Shown piece by piece: positions 5,406 through 5,496 of a DNA stretch of 5,496 nucleotides. Position 1 is the first letter of the stretch; each line of letters starts with the position of its first letter. The notes under the pieces were generated by a model. The model was not told where the DNA came from and searched no databases. It saw nothing but the letters and a program-made list of their open reading frames with translations. The translations under genes were made by a program, and so were the position numbers. Source of the DNA: Acidimicrobiia bacterium (GTDB lineage Bacteria; Actinomycetota; Acidimicrobiia; Spongiisociales; SHLN01); contig JABDOU010000039.1 in NCBI GenBank assembly GCA_013043085.1, positions 1 through 5,496 of the forward strand. Direction: 5' to 3'.

Positions 5406-5496
5406 GTGAGAGTTCAATCCGGACGTATGGTGAGCCTCGGTTACAGCAAGTTCGTACGATCCGACGACGTCTCGGCCGTCGAACCCGTGACAGAGG
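5406..5496 (+). CDS. Start of an unidentified gene, cut by window edge (weakly RemA/DUF370-like)
   Basis: A frame opens at GTG 5406 and stays open to the edge, 30 codons, reading MRVQSGRMVSLGYSKFVR then SDDVSAVEPVTE. An in-frame ATG at 5427 is an alternative start. The stretch RMVSLGYSKFVRSDDVSAVEP is reminiscent of the opening of RemA/DUF370 proteins, which begin with a short strand followed by an IGFGN-like motif and a V-x-A-I-x-P strand. I see only this short similarity and cannot confirm it. A TAGTTT element 7 nt before the GTG supports a real gene start, and it diverges from the hydrolase with a 65-bp spacer. The product could equally be an unrelated DNA-binding or hypothetical protein. 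Confidence 0.4.
   Translation, partial: MRVQSGRMVSLGYSKFVRSDDVSAVEPVTE

Noticed and set aside
1..5496. Defence system, toxin-antitoxin pair, CRISPR array or mobile element
   Set aside because: No repeat-spacer pattern, transposase, integrase, attachment site or known defence motif was found; the genes are ordinary housekeeping or accessory functions.

Overview
The window looks like a chromosomal segment from a moderately GC-rich actinobacterium. An Acidimicrobiia-like or related uncultured lineage is my inference. It rests on base composition, GTG starts, a lipoprotein with a long Ser/Thr-rich linker, and promoters that look built for leaderless mRNAs. No RNA gene, mobile element, CRISPR array or phage signature is visible.

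Layout from left to right: the 5' part of a VOC/glyoxalase-like gene on the minus strand, cut by the left edge (1-248), sits 16 bp downstream of a minus-strand MFS transporter (265-1428). A 60-70 bp divergent spacer separates the transporter from a plus-strand MscS-type mechanosensitive channel (1495 or 1489 to 2391). The channel gene converges on, and overlaps by 4 bp, a minus-strand lipoprotein gene (2388-3695) with a carboxypeptidase-regulatory-like domain and a DUF4015 putative glycoside hydrolase domain. That gene shares a short divergent spacer with a plus-strand HIT-family gene (3753 or 3744 to 4175), whose third motif histidine is Asn and whose 3' end looks frameshifted. After a short convergent spacer with a hairpin comes a minus-strand HSL-type alpha/beta hydrolase (4309-5340). 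A perfect 6-6-6 inverted repeat lies in its promoter region. A plus-strand gene start runs off the right edge (5406-5496).

The genes do not form one pathway. They are mostly single-gene units in alternating orientation; only the MFS and VOC genes look potentially co-transcribed. Conventional Shine-Dalgarno sequences are almost absent. Six of the seven gene starts instead have a TANNNT -10-like hexamer 6-8 nt directly before the start codon, the spacing expected when transcription begins at or beside the start codon. This recurrent pattern is the most informative signal here and revises two start sites. I found no convincing new multi-gene system. The best leads are the leaderless promoter pattern, the altered and possibly decaying HIT gene, the candidate operator of the hydrolase, and the unidentified gene at the right edge.
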